Source: Pyrinomonadaceae bacterium (GTDB lineage: Bacteria; Acidobacteriota; Blastocatellia; Pyrinomonadales; Pyrinomonadaceae). From it: 5,215 nucleotides of DNA. Shown here one piece after another: positions 1 through 5,215 of this stretch. Location: NCBI GenBank assembly GCA_025937955.1, contig JAICQI010000464.1, forward strand, positions 1 through 5,215. Direction: 5' to 3'. A model generated the notes under the pieces. It ran no database searches, had not been told where the DNA came from, and saw only the letters and a list, made by a program, of their open reading frames with translations. The translations under genes were made by a program, and so were the position numbers. Position 1 is the first letter of the stretch, and each line of letters opens with the position of its first letter.

Positions 1-987
1 AAGCAGCGGCACATCATCGAGCCGTTCACGCAACGGCGGTGATTTAACCTTGATCGTGCTGATGCGGAAGTAGAGATCCTTGCGGAGCGCACCCTCTTGA
101 ATCATCTGTGCTGTATCGCGATTGGTCGACGAGACCAGACGAAAATCCACGCTAATCTCCTGCTCATCGCCGAGTCTACGCAGTTTTCGCTCCTGTAGCA
201 CGCGCAGTAACTTCGTTTGCAGGTGAAGCGGCATCTCGGCGATCTCATCGAGGAGCAAAGTGCCACCGGCTGTCGCCTCGATCAATCCACGTTTGTCACG
301 ATCGGCTCCCGTGAATGCACCTTTTCGATATCCAAACAACTCGGATTCGAGAAGCTCCTGCGGAATCGCCGCGCAGTTGATACGTGTTAGAGGAAACTCC
401 GCGCGCGGACTCTGAAAATGGAAAGCCGCTGCTATCAACTCTTTGCCAGTGCCTGACTCTCCTTCTATTAATACCGACGCTTCGGACGGCGCAGCAGTAC
501 GGATCACGGAATGGATTTGCCGCATCTTCGGGTCACGACCGATGATCCCGAAGTCGTCGCCATCGTGCATCAGGGCACTCTTCAGGCTGCGGTTCTCGCG
601 CTTAATCGCTTCGAATTGCAAAGCACGTTCAACCAGAGCCGTCACCTGCTGAGGAGTGAAAGGTTTTTCAATGTAATAGAAAGCACCTAGCTTGATGGCT
701 TCGATAGTAATTTCGATCGAACCATGCGCGGTCATTACAATGACCTCGGTATTAGGCGTGTCGCTTTTGATAAGAGCGAGCAAGTCAATTCCGCTGGCGT
801 CCGGGAGCCGCAGGTCTGTGAAGACGAGGTCGTACGGAGGCCCCTTGAGCAACTCCTTCGCCTCGCCACCGCTTTTCGCTAAATCTACGTGATGGCCCAG
901 ATCAGACAGAACCAATTGCAGCGCATCCCTGATGCTCGGCTCATCATCGATTACAAGAATCCGGCTAATTGGCTTCTTAGGAGGCAT
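1..987 (-). CDS. NtrC-family sigma-54-dependent response regulator (partial, C-terminus beyond left edge)
   Basis: This is a DNA-binding response regulator that, when phosphorylated, should form an AAA+ ring and remodel sigma-54 RNA polymerase. The 329 visible codons read without a stop to base 1. The receiver domain covers residues about 9-125: acidic pair D14/D15, phosphoacceptor D58, T86 and K108 followed by P. The AAA+ domain starts near residue 145, with Walker A GESGTGKE at 176-183, the sigma-54-contacting GAFTGA loop at 223-228, Walker B (LLLDE) ending at D247/E248, and the arginine-finger region RKDLYFRI at about 302-309. The end of the AAA+ domain and the expected Fis-type helix-turn-helix are missing only because the window stops; family members usually have about 450-480 residues. 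The start ATG at 987 has a strong AAGGAGGT five bases upstream and overlaps the 3' end of the upstream kinase gene by 11 bases. Translation is therefore probably coupled, and that kinase is the likely phosphodonor. All key residues are intact. The family call is secure; target genes are unknown. Confidence 0.96.
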   Translation of the reverse strand, partial: MPPKKPISRILVIDDEPSIRDALQLVLSDLGHHVDLAKSGGEAKELLKGPPYDLVFTDLRLPDASGIDLLALIKSDTPNTEVIVMTAHGSIEITIEAIKLGAFYYIEKPFTPQQVTALVERALQFEAIKRENRSLKSALMHDGDDFGIIGRDPKMRQIHSVIRTAAPSEASVLIEGESGTGKELIAAAFHFQSPRAEFPLTRINCAAIPQELLESELFGYRKGAFTGADRDKRGLIEATAGGTLLLDEIAEMPLHLQTKLLRVLQERKLRRLGDEQEISVDFRLVSSTNRDTAQMIQEGALRKDLYFRISTIKVKSPPLRERLDDVPLL

Positions 988-2140
988 CGTGCACCTCCTT
1001 CTTCGCCGGCGGCAGCGAGATGCAAATCGTTGTGCCCTCCCCAACCCGGCTCTTCAAAGAAATCGTGCCACCGTGCTGCTCGATGATCTTTCCCGCGTAG
1101 GGCATACCGAGTCCCAGCCCCTGCGCCTTGGTTGTATAGAAAGGCTCGAAGATATTTTTTGCCTCCTCCTCGCTAATTCCAGGGCCGGTGTCGGCGATTT
1201 CGAGTCGAAGAGTTTTGCCAGTCTGGTCTATGGCAATACTCAATGTGCCGCCTTGTGGCATGGCTTCAATCGCGTTTAGTACGAGATTCATCAATGCCCC
1301 GCGCAGGGAAGATTCGTCGATCATTGCGGTGGCTGAGTGTTGGTTCGGCGAGAAACGCACCTCGACTTTGTTTGCTGTTAATTGCGGGTGAAGTAGCTCC
1401 AGCACGTGGTTGATAATCTGATTAAGATCACCAGGACGAAGTGTGAGACTTACCGGGCGGGCGAAGTTGAGGATCTGCTCGACTCGACGGTTGAGATGAT
1501 TGATAGTGTCAACGATTTTATCTACGAGCGCAGCCTCGCTTTCTCCAAATTTATCGGCTTTGCTTTTGAGGTGGAGTGAGTAAAGCAGCAACCCGGCCAT
1601 CGGATTTTTCACTTCGTGAGCTACCTGCGCGGCTGCGCGTCCGAGGGCAGCGATCCGCTCCTGATGTACGAGCCTTTTGTGGGTTTCGATGAGCTCGGCG
1701 GTGCGCTCTTCCACGCGCAACTCGAGCTCTTCAGCGTATCGTTTTATCTCCTGCTCGAGCCTGCGCTTCTCATCGGTTAGACGCTTCTTCTCCGCTGCTC
1801 GACCGACGGCGTTGAGCAAGACGTCCTTCACAATCGGTTTAGCGATGAAATCATATGCGCCCGAGCGAACAATTTCCGGGATCACGGACAAATTCGGTTC
1901 ACCCGTAATCATGATGACGGGAACATATACTTCGGCGGCGCACAGTTTCTGTAGCAACTGGATACCGCTCTTTCCGGGCAGGTTAATGTCGATTACGGCG
2001 ACGTCCAGGTCTTCAGCCTCGTGCACCACGGCGCTGTCATAATCCGCTGCCGTTACCACGGAGTAGCCGGCGCGCTTCATGAACTCGCCCATTGTTAGAC
2101 GAATGCTGGGTTCATCGTCGACCAGTAGCACTTTAGGCAT
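977..2140 (-). CDS. Receiver-domain histidine kinase (REC-coiled coil-HisKA-HATPase_c), soluble
   Basis: This is a cytoplasmic sensor kinase whose input module is itself a response-regulator receiver, so its activity is probably set by phosphorylation from another kinase. Numbered from the MPKVLLVDD start (387 residues), the receiver spans about 3-118 with D8/D9, phosphoacceptor D51, T79 and K101-P102. A charged helical linker at about 115-160 looks like a coiled coil. The HisKA dimerisation domain has the H box HEVKNP with phosphoacceptor H175. The ATPase domain has the N box (N289), G1 box DTGPG at 317-321, F box FEPFY at 331-335 and G2 box GLGLGM at 341-346. All catalytic motifs look intact, and there is no membrane segment or signal peptide. 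The same frame opens at an ATG at 2188, adding 16 residues (MIFDFCGKRPKADNLN). I prefer 2140 because the receiver fold starts at once there, and the AGGA before 2188 is only one base from its ATG; neither site has a good Shine-Dalgarno. The downstream regulator overlaps by 11 bases and is the likely partner. A palindromic element lies just upstream. Confidence 0.95.
   Translation of the reverse strand: MPKVLLVDDEPSIRLTMGEFMKRAGYSVVTAADYDSAVVHEAEDLDVAVIDINLPGKSGIQLLQKLCAAEVYVPVIMITGEPNLSVIPEIVRSGAYDFIAKPIVKDVLLNAVGRAAEKKRLTDEKRRLEQEIKRYAEELELRVEERTAELIETHKRLVHQERIAALGRAAAQVAHEVKNPMAGLLLYSLHLKSKADKFGESEAALVDKIVDTINHLNRRVEQILNFARPVSLTLRPGDLNQIINHVLELLHPQLTANKVEVRFSPNQHSATAMIDESSLRGALMNLVLNAIEAMPQGGTLSIAIDQTGKTLRLEIADTGPGISEEEAKNIFEPFYTTKAQGLGLGMPYAGKIIEQHGGTISLKSRVGEGTTICISLPPAKKEVHDAS
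993..1000 (-). promoter_or_regulatory. Strong Shine-Dalgarno for the sigma-54 regulator, inside the kinase gene
   Basis: The minus strand reads AAGGAGGT, then five bases, then the regulator's ATG. It lies within the last codons of the upstream kinase, whose stop (977-979) is downstream of the regulator start. This fixes the regulator's start codon and suggests translational coupling of the pair. Confidence 0.8.
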
Positions 2141-2193
2141 ATTTAAATTGTCAGCTTTTGGGCGCTTGCCGCAAAAGTCGAAGATCATTTCCT

Positions 2194-2316
2194 GGATCGG
2201 GTCAGTACAGGGAGCGGTAGCGACCTGGTCAAACCATCGGGGTCAAGAATCATTAGGAAAATATTGCATTCTGATCACTGACCAGGTCGCTATCGCTCCC
2301 TGTACTGACCCGACCC
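2194..2316. repeat. Long inverted repeat (34-bp arms, 49-base loop), REP/MITE-like palindromic element
   Basis: Bases 2197-2230 and 2280-2313 are reverse complements over 34 bases with one difference (G at 2217 against T at 2293, which still forms a G-U wobble in RNA). Beyond one mismatch, two more pairs (2194-2195 with 2315-2316) extend the stem. The loop is 2231-2279. It lies between two kinase genes of one operon whose other junction is an 11-base overlap, which suggests an inserted element rather than native spacer. Transcribed in either direction it would form a very stable hairpin, but no T-run follows either arm, so it is not a standard intrinsic terminator. Such intergenic hairpins can stabilise or process mRNA. 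There is no transposase gene and no obvious target-site duplication, so mobility is inferred from shape and position only. Confidence 0.85.
2204..2232 (-). promoter_or_regulatory. Candidate sigma-70-type promoter in the left arm of the inverted repeat
   Basis: On the minus strand TTGACC (2232-2227) is followed after exactly 17 bases by TGTACT (2209-2204). That gives 5 of 6 and 4 of 6 matches to the TTGACA and TATAAT consensus. Transcription would begin near 2197 and run into the receiver-kinase gene, with an untranslated leader of about 57 bases to the 2140 start. This would let the kinase-regulator pair be expressed apart from the membrane kinase. The evidence is consensus matching only, and this bacterium's promoter consensus is unknown. 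Confidence 0.3.
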
Positions 2317-2318
2317 AA

Positions 2319-2346
2319 GTGCGATCCCTACTCCAAGGGGGCGCAC
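2319..2346 (-). other. Secondary hairpin directly after the membrane-kinase stop codon
   Basis: GTGCG at 2319-2323 pairs with CGCAC at 2342-2346. After one mismatch, 2325-2329 pairs with 2336-2340 (one G-U), leaving a six-base loop. The stem begins one base after the TAG stop (2350-2348) of the membrane kinase in the direction of transcription. The following transcript is not U-rich, so it is at best a weak attenuator or an mRNA 3'-end stabiliser. It may be an outer part of the adjacent palindromic element. Confidence 0.45.
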
Positions 2347-2347
2347 C

Positions 2348-3712
2348 CTAAACGTATTCGGCCTCCCACGTTTCGACCGTTGAGAGTTCAATGGTGAAGC
2401 GCGTGAATTTTCCCTCCTCGCTCTCTACGTTGATCGTGCCGCCGAAGTCGCGAATGATGCCGAAGCTAACACTCAAGCCCAGGCCGGTCCCACCCGTTTC
2501 GCGGCGCGTAGTAAAGAAGGGATCGAATACTTTACTCAAGTCTTCGCGTTTGATTCCGACACCGTTGTCATAAAACTCCACGCGGACAATGTCACCGTCC
2601 TTGCCCGCCCGGTGCGCCGTAATTCTGAAAACCTTCTTATCCGAGTCGCCCGGCTTCGCTTTAAGAGCGTGATACGCATTACTGATCATATTCACTACCA
2701 CTTGCCTGAGGCGTGAACCATCAGCCCGCACCAACGGAAGATCGGGTTCCAAATCAATCTCTACAGTAATGCCGTCTTTCTCAAACTGACGCCCAAACAG
2801 CGCGATGGAGGTTTTGATAGAGTCCGGGAAGTGTACCTGTTCGAGTTCGTGTGTATCTGCGCGCGCAAAAGCCAGCAGCCCGCGAACAATTTTCGCGATG
2901 CGCTCACCCTCGTCAATAATGCCGTCAATCATCTGTTGCTCAAACTCAGTGCGCGGTCGCTCTTCATCCTTCAGTAGCTGAGCGAAATTGATGATGCCGT
3001 TGAGCGGGTTATTGATCTCATGGGCCACGCCCGCGGAAAGCTCACCAATGGAGGCCATCTTTGACGACTGATATAGCTGGCGTTGCATCTCTTCACGTTC
3101 GGCTTCGAGTTTCTTGCGCGCCGAGAGGTCGCGAAGCGACATGATCATGACCTTCTCGCCTTCAGTCGATAGCGGAGTTAAGGAAACTGAAACCGGTAGA
3201 GACTGGCCCGTTGCACTTTTGATTATCAACTCACTTTCACCGGAAACGTGACCGTCCATGAGTTGTACATTTGGAGTAGTAGATTGAAGAAGGTTGCGGA
3301 TGTCGCGGTCGGTACACTCCTCTTGCGGGAGACCGAGAATTTCGCAAGTTCTGTTATTGGCTTCAACCAGGTGGTAGTCAGAAAGTCGGACCACGCCGAT
3401 GCCATCCCTTGCCTGTTCAAAGAGAGCACGGTAACGCTCCTCACTCGTTCGTAATTGGCGTTGTTGCCGGTGCACGACGCGAAGCAACAGCGTCACCACC
3501 ATTGCATCGACCATGAAAGAGATAAAAACGTGTTCGACGCGCTGCTTAACATCCCAACGCCGCTGCACGTTGGCCTCACCGGGATAACGCGCATCCACCC
3601 AGGCAAAGAATGGCGGGCGTAGTGTTACCTCCCAGAACGCGATTACGCCGATAGTCAGTACGACTGTGAGGAGCGTGAAAAATACGATTATCTTTAAATC
3701 GAACCTTCTCAT
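2348..3712 (-). CDS. Membrane-anchored PAS-domain sensor histidine kinase
   Basis: This is an inner-membrane sensor kinase of 454 residues, first gene of the signalling cluster. A transmembrane helix at about 7-28 and a second at about 62-80 enclose a short periplasmic loop of some 33 residues rich in charged and aromatic residues. A PAS domain follows at about 89-196, starting at the typical TSEERYRALFEQ and ending in the LRDLSARKKLE exit to a helical linker. The HisKA domain has H box HEINNPLNG with phosphoacceptor H231. The ATPase domain shows the N box (N341, N345), G1 box DNGVG at 382-386, F box FDPFF at 396-400 and G2 box GGTGLGLS at 407-414, all intact. There is no receiver domain at its C-terminus, so phosphate must go to a separate protein; the receiver-kinase and the NtrC-like regulator downstream are the obvious candidates. 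The ATG at 3712 is preceded by GAGG at a seven-base spacing, supporting this start. The signal is unknown. The gap to the next gene holds two hairpins. Confidence 0.96.
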   Translation of the reverse strand: MRRFDLKIIVFFTLLTVVLTIGVIAFWEVTLRPPFFAWVDARYPGEANVQRRWDVKQRVEHVFISFMVDAMVVTLLLRVVHRQQRQLRTSEERYRALFEQARDGIGVVRLSDYHLVEANNRTCEILGLPQEECTDRDIRNLLQSTTPNVQLMDGHVSGESELIIKSATGQSLPVSVSLTPLSTEGEKVMIMSLRDLSARKKLEAEREEMQRQLYQSSKMASIGELSAGVAHEINNPLNGIINFAQLLKDEERPRTEFEQQMIDGIIDEGERIAKIVRGLLAFARADTHELEQVHFPDSIKTSIALFGRQFEKDGITVEIDLEPDLPLVRADGSRLRQVVVNMISNAYHALKAKPGDSDKKVFRITAHRAGKDGDIVRVEFYDNGVGIKREDLSKVFDPFFTTRRETGGTGLGLSVSFGIIRDFGGTINVESEEGKFTRFTIELSTVETWEAEYV

Positions 3713-3719
3713 TCACAAA

Positions 3720-3723
3720 CCTC
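3720..3723 (-). promoter_or_regulatory. Shine-Dalgarno of the membrane kinase
   Basis: GAGG on the minus strand lies seven bases before the ATG at 3712 and selects that start. Translation from 3712 puts the first transmembrane helix at residues 7-28, as expected. Confidence 0.6.
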
Positions 3724-3769
3724 GACTGCTTGCATGTAACGCGTTTGAGTGCTTTTGAAGGGGGGTAGC

Positions 3770-3775
3770 AGTATA
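3770..3775 (-). promoter_or_regulatory. Candidate -10 element for the signalling operon
   Basis: The minus strand reads TATACT, five of six to the -10 consensus, which would place the transcription start about 50 bases before the membrane-kinase ATG. The hexamer 17 bases upstream (TTCCGG) is a poor -35, so this would need an activator or another sigma factor. It rests on consensus matching alone. Confidence 0.25.
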
Positions 3776-3841
3776 TCTTTCAGAGGAAATAACCGGAAGC
3801 GCGCCCACAGTTGGCGGCTAGTGGGGGAACATCCGTAATCC

Positions 3842-3870
3842 TTTACACGCACTCGCGGCGGGCGCAAAAT
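3842..3870 (+). promoter_or_regulatory. Candidate promoter of the exported TPR protein gene
   Basis: TTTACA (3842-3847) matches the -35 consensus at five of six positions. After a 17-base spacer comes CAAAAT (3865-3870), four of six to the -10 consensus. Transcription would start near 3877, only about six bases before the chosen ATG at 3883, giving a near-leaderless mRNA. That agrees with the absence of a Shine-Dalgarno before this ATG. It is based on consensus matching only. Confidence 0.3.
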
Positions 3871-3882
3871 AAATGCAGAACC

Positions 3883-5001
3883 ATGCGTCACTGCACCTTA
3901 CAGTTAGTCTTTCTGCTGCTTCTCACTGCTGGCACTGCTTACGCGCAGGAGCCGGTTTCAGCAGATGACTTTTCTCAACGCGGTATCAGCCGGTTTGAAA
4001 AGCACGATTTCGAAGGCGCCATTGCCGATTTCACAAGAGCGATCGAGTTGAAGGGCCAGCAACTGGAGTATTGCTACTATTTCCGTGGCATTGCCCTATA
4101 TCGACGGGGCCGGCTTGACGACGCGATAGCCGATCTAAGTAAAGCCATCACACTTAAACAACATCCGCGGTTCTATGCTGATCGCGGAAATATGTTGGTC
4201 CAAAAAGGCGACCTGGATGGCGGCATGGCCGATCTCAACAAAGCTGTCGAGCTCGAACCGAAGTTTGCGAAAGCTTACGGCGACAGAGGTATTGTTCATC
4301 TGATGCGCGGGGAGGACACGGCTTTTGAGTCGGACTTTAGAAAATGTTTTGAGCTGGATAGGACACTCGAATTTCAGTTCAAAGCGGCCGCCAATCAACT
4401 CAGGCAGCAAGCGGTTTTACGGGCTGAGCACCAAAGCCCTGCTGATGTAGAGATTGTCAGGTTCGACTGGACAGAAAAGCCGTTGCGAGTACTGAATGTC
4501 CCTTCACCTACAACTCCGGTTTCTACAAAGCCCGTGAGCCGAACCGGACTCCGCGTAACGGCGGATCCAAACGAGAAGGGTGATCCTGGTCCGCCGTTAC
4601 CGGGCAATGAACCCGGTCCTGATCCATTCGATCCATTGAGCCCATCTCAGCCTGCCTCGCGCACGTCGGCCACGAGTGTTCGCGGTGTCGACTACAAATT
4701 CACAGTGTCAATAAAAAACACCGGTAGCAAGACAATCGCGACGGTTCACTGGGCTTACTTTTTTATCCCACAGGATCGACAGGACGCATTTGCTTACGTC
4801 TTCACCACAAAGATCGATATTCCGCCAGGAAAGGAAAAGCAATTACGCGATCAAGTCCAGTCGATCGTTGTTCCAGCCAATCAGAGTAAAGCACCTTCTG
4901 CACACAACCGCGCGCTGTTCAAGGAAAGCGTTGTGATAATTCGACTGGAATACGCTGATGGAACTTCATGGCGCAGCTCCGGAAGCAACAGCCGTCCGTA
5001 G
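3883..5001 (+). CDS. Exported TPR-repeat protein with C-terminal beta-rich domain, function unknown
   Basis: This is a 372-residue protein predicted to be secreted to the periplasm. From the ATG at 3883 it has a textbook signal peptide: a short start, hydrophobic core LQLVFLLLLTAGT and an AYA/Q cleavage site after residue 21. Residues about 27-165 form four TPR-like helical pairs with recurring G, Y/F and A positions (for example FEGAIADFTRAIEL, LDDAIADLSKAITL, LDGGMADLNKAVEL), a protein-binding scaffold. Residues about 200-265 are a proline-, glycine- and serine-rich linker. Residues about 266-365 look beta-rich (YKFTVSIKNTGSKTI, HWAYFF, DIPPGKEKQL, VIIRLEYADGTSW), like an immunoglobulin-type or transport-accessory domain; I cannot name the family. 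The frame extends upstream to a TTG at 3811, but that adds 24 residues ahead of the signal peptide, so 3883 is preferred despite lacking a Shine-Dalgarno. It is divergent from the kinase operon, so a regulatory link is possible but unproven. A repeat array starts one base after its stop. Confidence 0.9.
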   Translation: MRHCTLQLVFLLLLTAGTAYAQEPVSADDFSQRGISRFEKHDFEGAIADFTRAIELKGQQLEYCYYFRGIALYRRGRLDDAIADLSKAITLKQHPRFYADRGNMLVQKGDLDGGMADLNKAVELEPKFAKAYGDRGIVHLMRGEDTAFESDFRKCFELDRTLEFQFKAAANQLRQQAVLRAEHQSPADVEIVRFDWTEKPLRVLNVPSPTTPVSTKPVSRTGLRVTADPNEKGDPGPPLPGNEPGPDPFDPLSPSQPASRTSATSVRGVDYKFTVSIKNTGSKTIATVHWAYFFIPQDRQDAFAYVFTTKIDIPPGKEKQLRDQVQSIVVPANQSKAPSAHNRALFKESVVIIRLEYADGTSWRSSGSNSRP

Positions 5002-5002
5002 A

Positions 5003-5215
5003 GATGCCACGGGCTTGGCCCGTGGAGCTTCACGTTAGCAGCTAAACAAAATCTAAATCTAACTCCTAAGATGCCACGGGCTTGCCCCGTGGAGTTCTCA
5101 CGTTAGCAGCTACATAGAATCTAAGACCAACTCCTAAGATGCCACGGGCTTGCCCCGTGGAGTTCTCACGTTAGCAGCTACAACGACCTACCAATCAGCG
5201 AGACTGGATGCCACG
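5003..5215. repeat. Direct-repeat array, 67-69-base period, with a hairpin in each unit (continues past right edge)
   Basis: Units begin with GATGCCACG at 5003, 5070, 5138 and 5207; the fourth is cut by the window edge. Each complete unit has a conserved core of 42-43 bases (5003-5044, 5070-5112, 5138-5180) followed by a 25-26-base variable part. The cores of units 2 and 3 are identical; unit 1 differs by a few bases including one deletion. Each core carries a GC-rich palindrome (5007-5025, 5074-5092, 5142-5160). The stem is 8 bp with a 3-base loop in unit 1, and 7 bp with a 5-base loop in units 2 and 3. No T-run follows, so these are not classical terminators, though the first hairpin sits right after the TPR gene stop and could protect its mRNA 3' end. 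It resembles clustered REP-type elements. Confidence 0.9.

Larger units (their letters stand above)
3713..3882. other. Divergent intergenic region between the kinase operon and the TPR gene
   Basis: This 170-base stretch separates two divergently oriented genes and should carry both promoters. I found a TATACT on the minus strand and a TTTACA-17-CAAAAT arrangement on the plus strand. I found no convincing sigma-54 -24/-12 element (GG-10-GC) on either strand and no clear tRNA, riboswitch or strong palindromic operator. A small ORF on the minus strand crosses it but looks accidental. Confidence 0.6.

Noticed and set aside
932..1279. Plus-strand ORFs opposite the kinase and regulator genes (also 443-652, 1188-1391, 1677-2042, 3248-3454)
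   Set aside because: They lie antisense to genes with clear catalytic motifs and encode compositionally odd proteins without domains; shadow frames.
2197..2313. Rho-independent terminator between the kinases
   Set aside because: The stem is long, but the loop is 49 bases and no T-run follows on either strand.
2079..2351. 90-codon plus-strand ORF across the palindromic spacer
   Set aside because: It is antisense to the receiver-kinase N-terminus and then translates both arms of the inverted repeat. It has no Shine-Dalgarno or domain, so it is a by-product of the repeat.
3713..3882. Sigma-54 promoter for autoregulation or for the TPR gene
   Set aside because: I scanned for GG-10-GC / TGGCAC-5-TTGC patterns on both strands. 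The nearest candidates have wrong spacing (for example GG-12-GC before 3876).
3709..3891. 60-codon minus-strand ORF overlapping the membrane-kinase start by ATGA
   Set aside because: The four-base overlap looks operon-like, but the protein (MTHGSAFILRPPRVR...) has no recognisable features. It would also fill the divergent promoter region and run over the TPR gene start.
5005..5174. Tiny ORFs in each repeat unit (ATG to TAG or TAA, 11-13 codons)
   Set aside because: The frame follows from the repeated core, there is no Shine-Dalgarno, and unit 1 shifts frame through its deletion. There is no sign of coding selection.
5003..5215. CRISPR array (43-base repeats with 25-base spacers)
   Set aside because: The first two spacers share much of their sequence, only three full units are visible, repeat 1 has an indel, and no cas gene is present. 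A tandem REP-like array fits better.

Overview
The window looks like chromosomal DNA of a free-living Gram-negative bacterium. The evidence is an NtrC-type sigma-54 activator, two sensor kinases, a Sec-exported TPR protein, roughly balanced base composition and interspersed palindromic repeats. The style (repeat-rich, many two-component genes, TPR proteins with a C-terminal beta domain) would suit an Acidobacteriota-like lineage, but nothing here fixes the taxon and this is a guess.

Layout. Positions 1-3712 hold a minus-strand three-gene signalling cluster read right to left. First comes a membrane-anchored PAS histidine kinase (2348-3712). Next is a soluble kinase with an N-terminal receiver domain (977-2140, or to 2188 with an alternative start). 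Last is an NtrC-family sigma-54 response regulator that runs off the left edge (1-987). The last two genes overlap by 11 bases, and the regulator's strong Shine-Dalgarno lies inside the kinase gene. The two kinase genes are instead separated by an unusual spacer. It contains a 34-bp, almost perfect inverted repeat around a 49-base loop, plus a second smaller hairpin right behind the first kinase's stop codon. It looks like a REP/MITE-type palindromic element inserted into the operon. Each arm also has a promoter-like -35/-10 arrangement facing outward.

Positions 3713-3882 form a divergent intergenic region with candidate promoters for both directions. On the plus strand, 3883-5001 encodes an exported protein with a signal peptide, about four TPR repeats, a proline-rich linker and a C-terminal beta-rich domain of unknown function. 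One base after its stop codon begins a direct-repeat array (67-69-base period, each unit with a GC-rich hairpin) that continues past the right edge.

How it may work together (inference): the membrane kinase senses a signal through its short periplasmic loop and/or PAS domain. Phosphate or regulatory input passes to the receiver-kinase and/or the NtrC-like protein, which activates sigma-54 promoters. No convincing -24/-12 promoter is visible inside the window, so the target genes are probably elsewhere. No mobile-element genes, RNA genes or CRISPR arrays were recognised. The two repeat structures are the least ordinary content.
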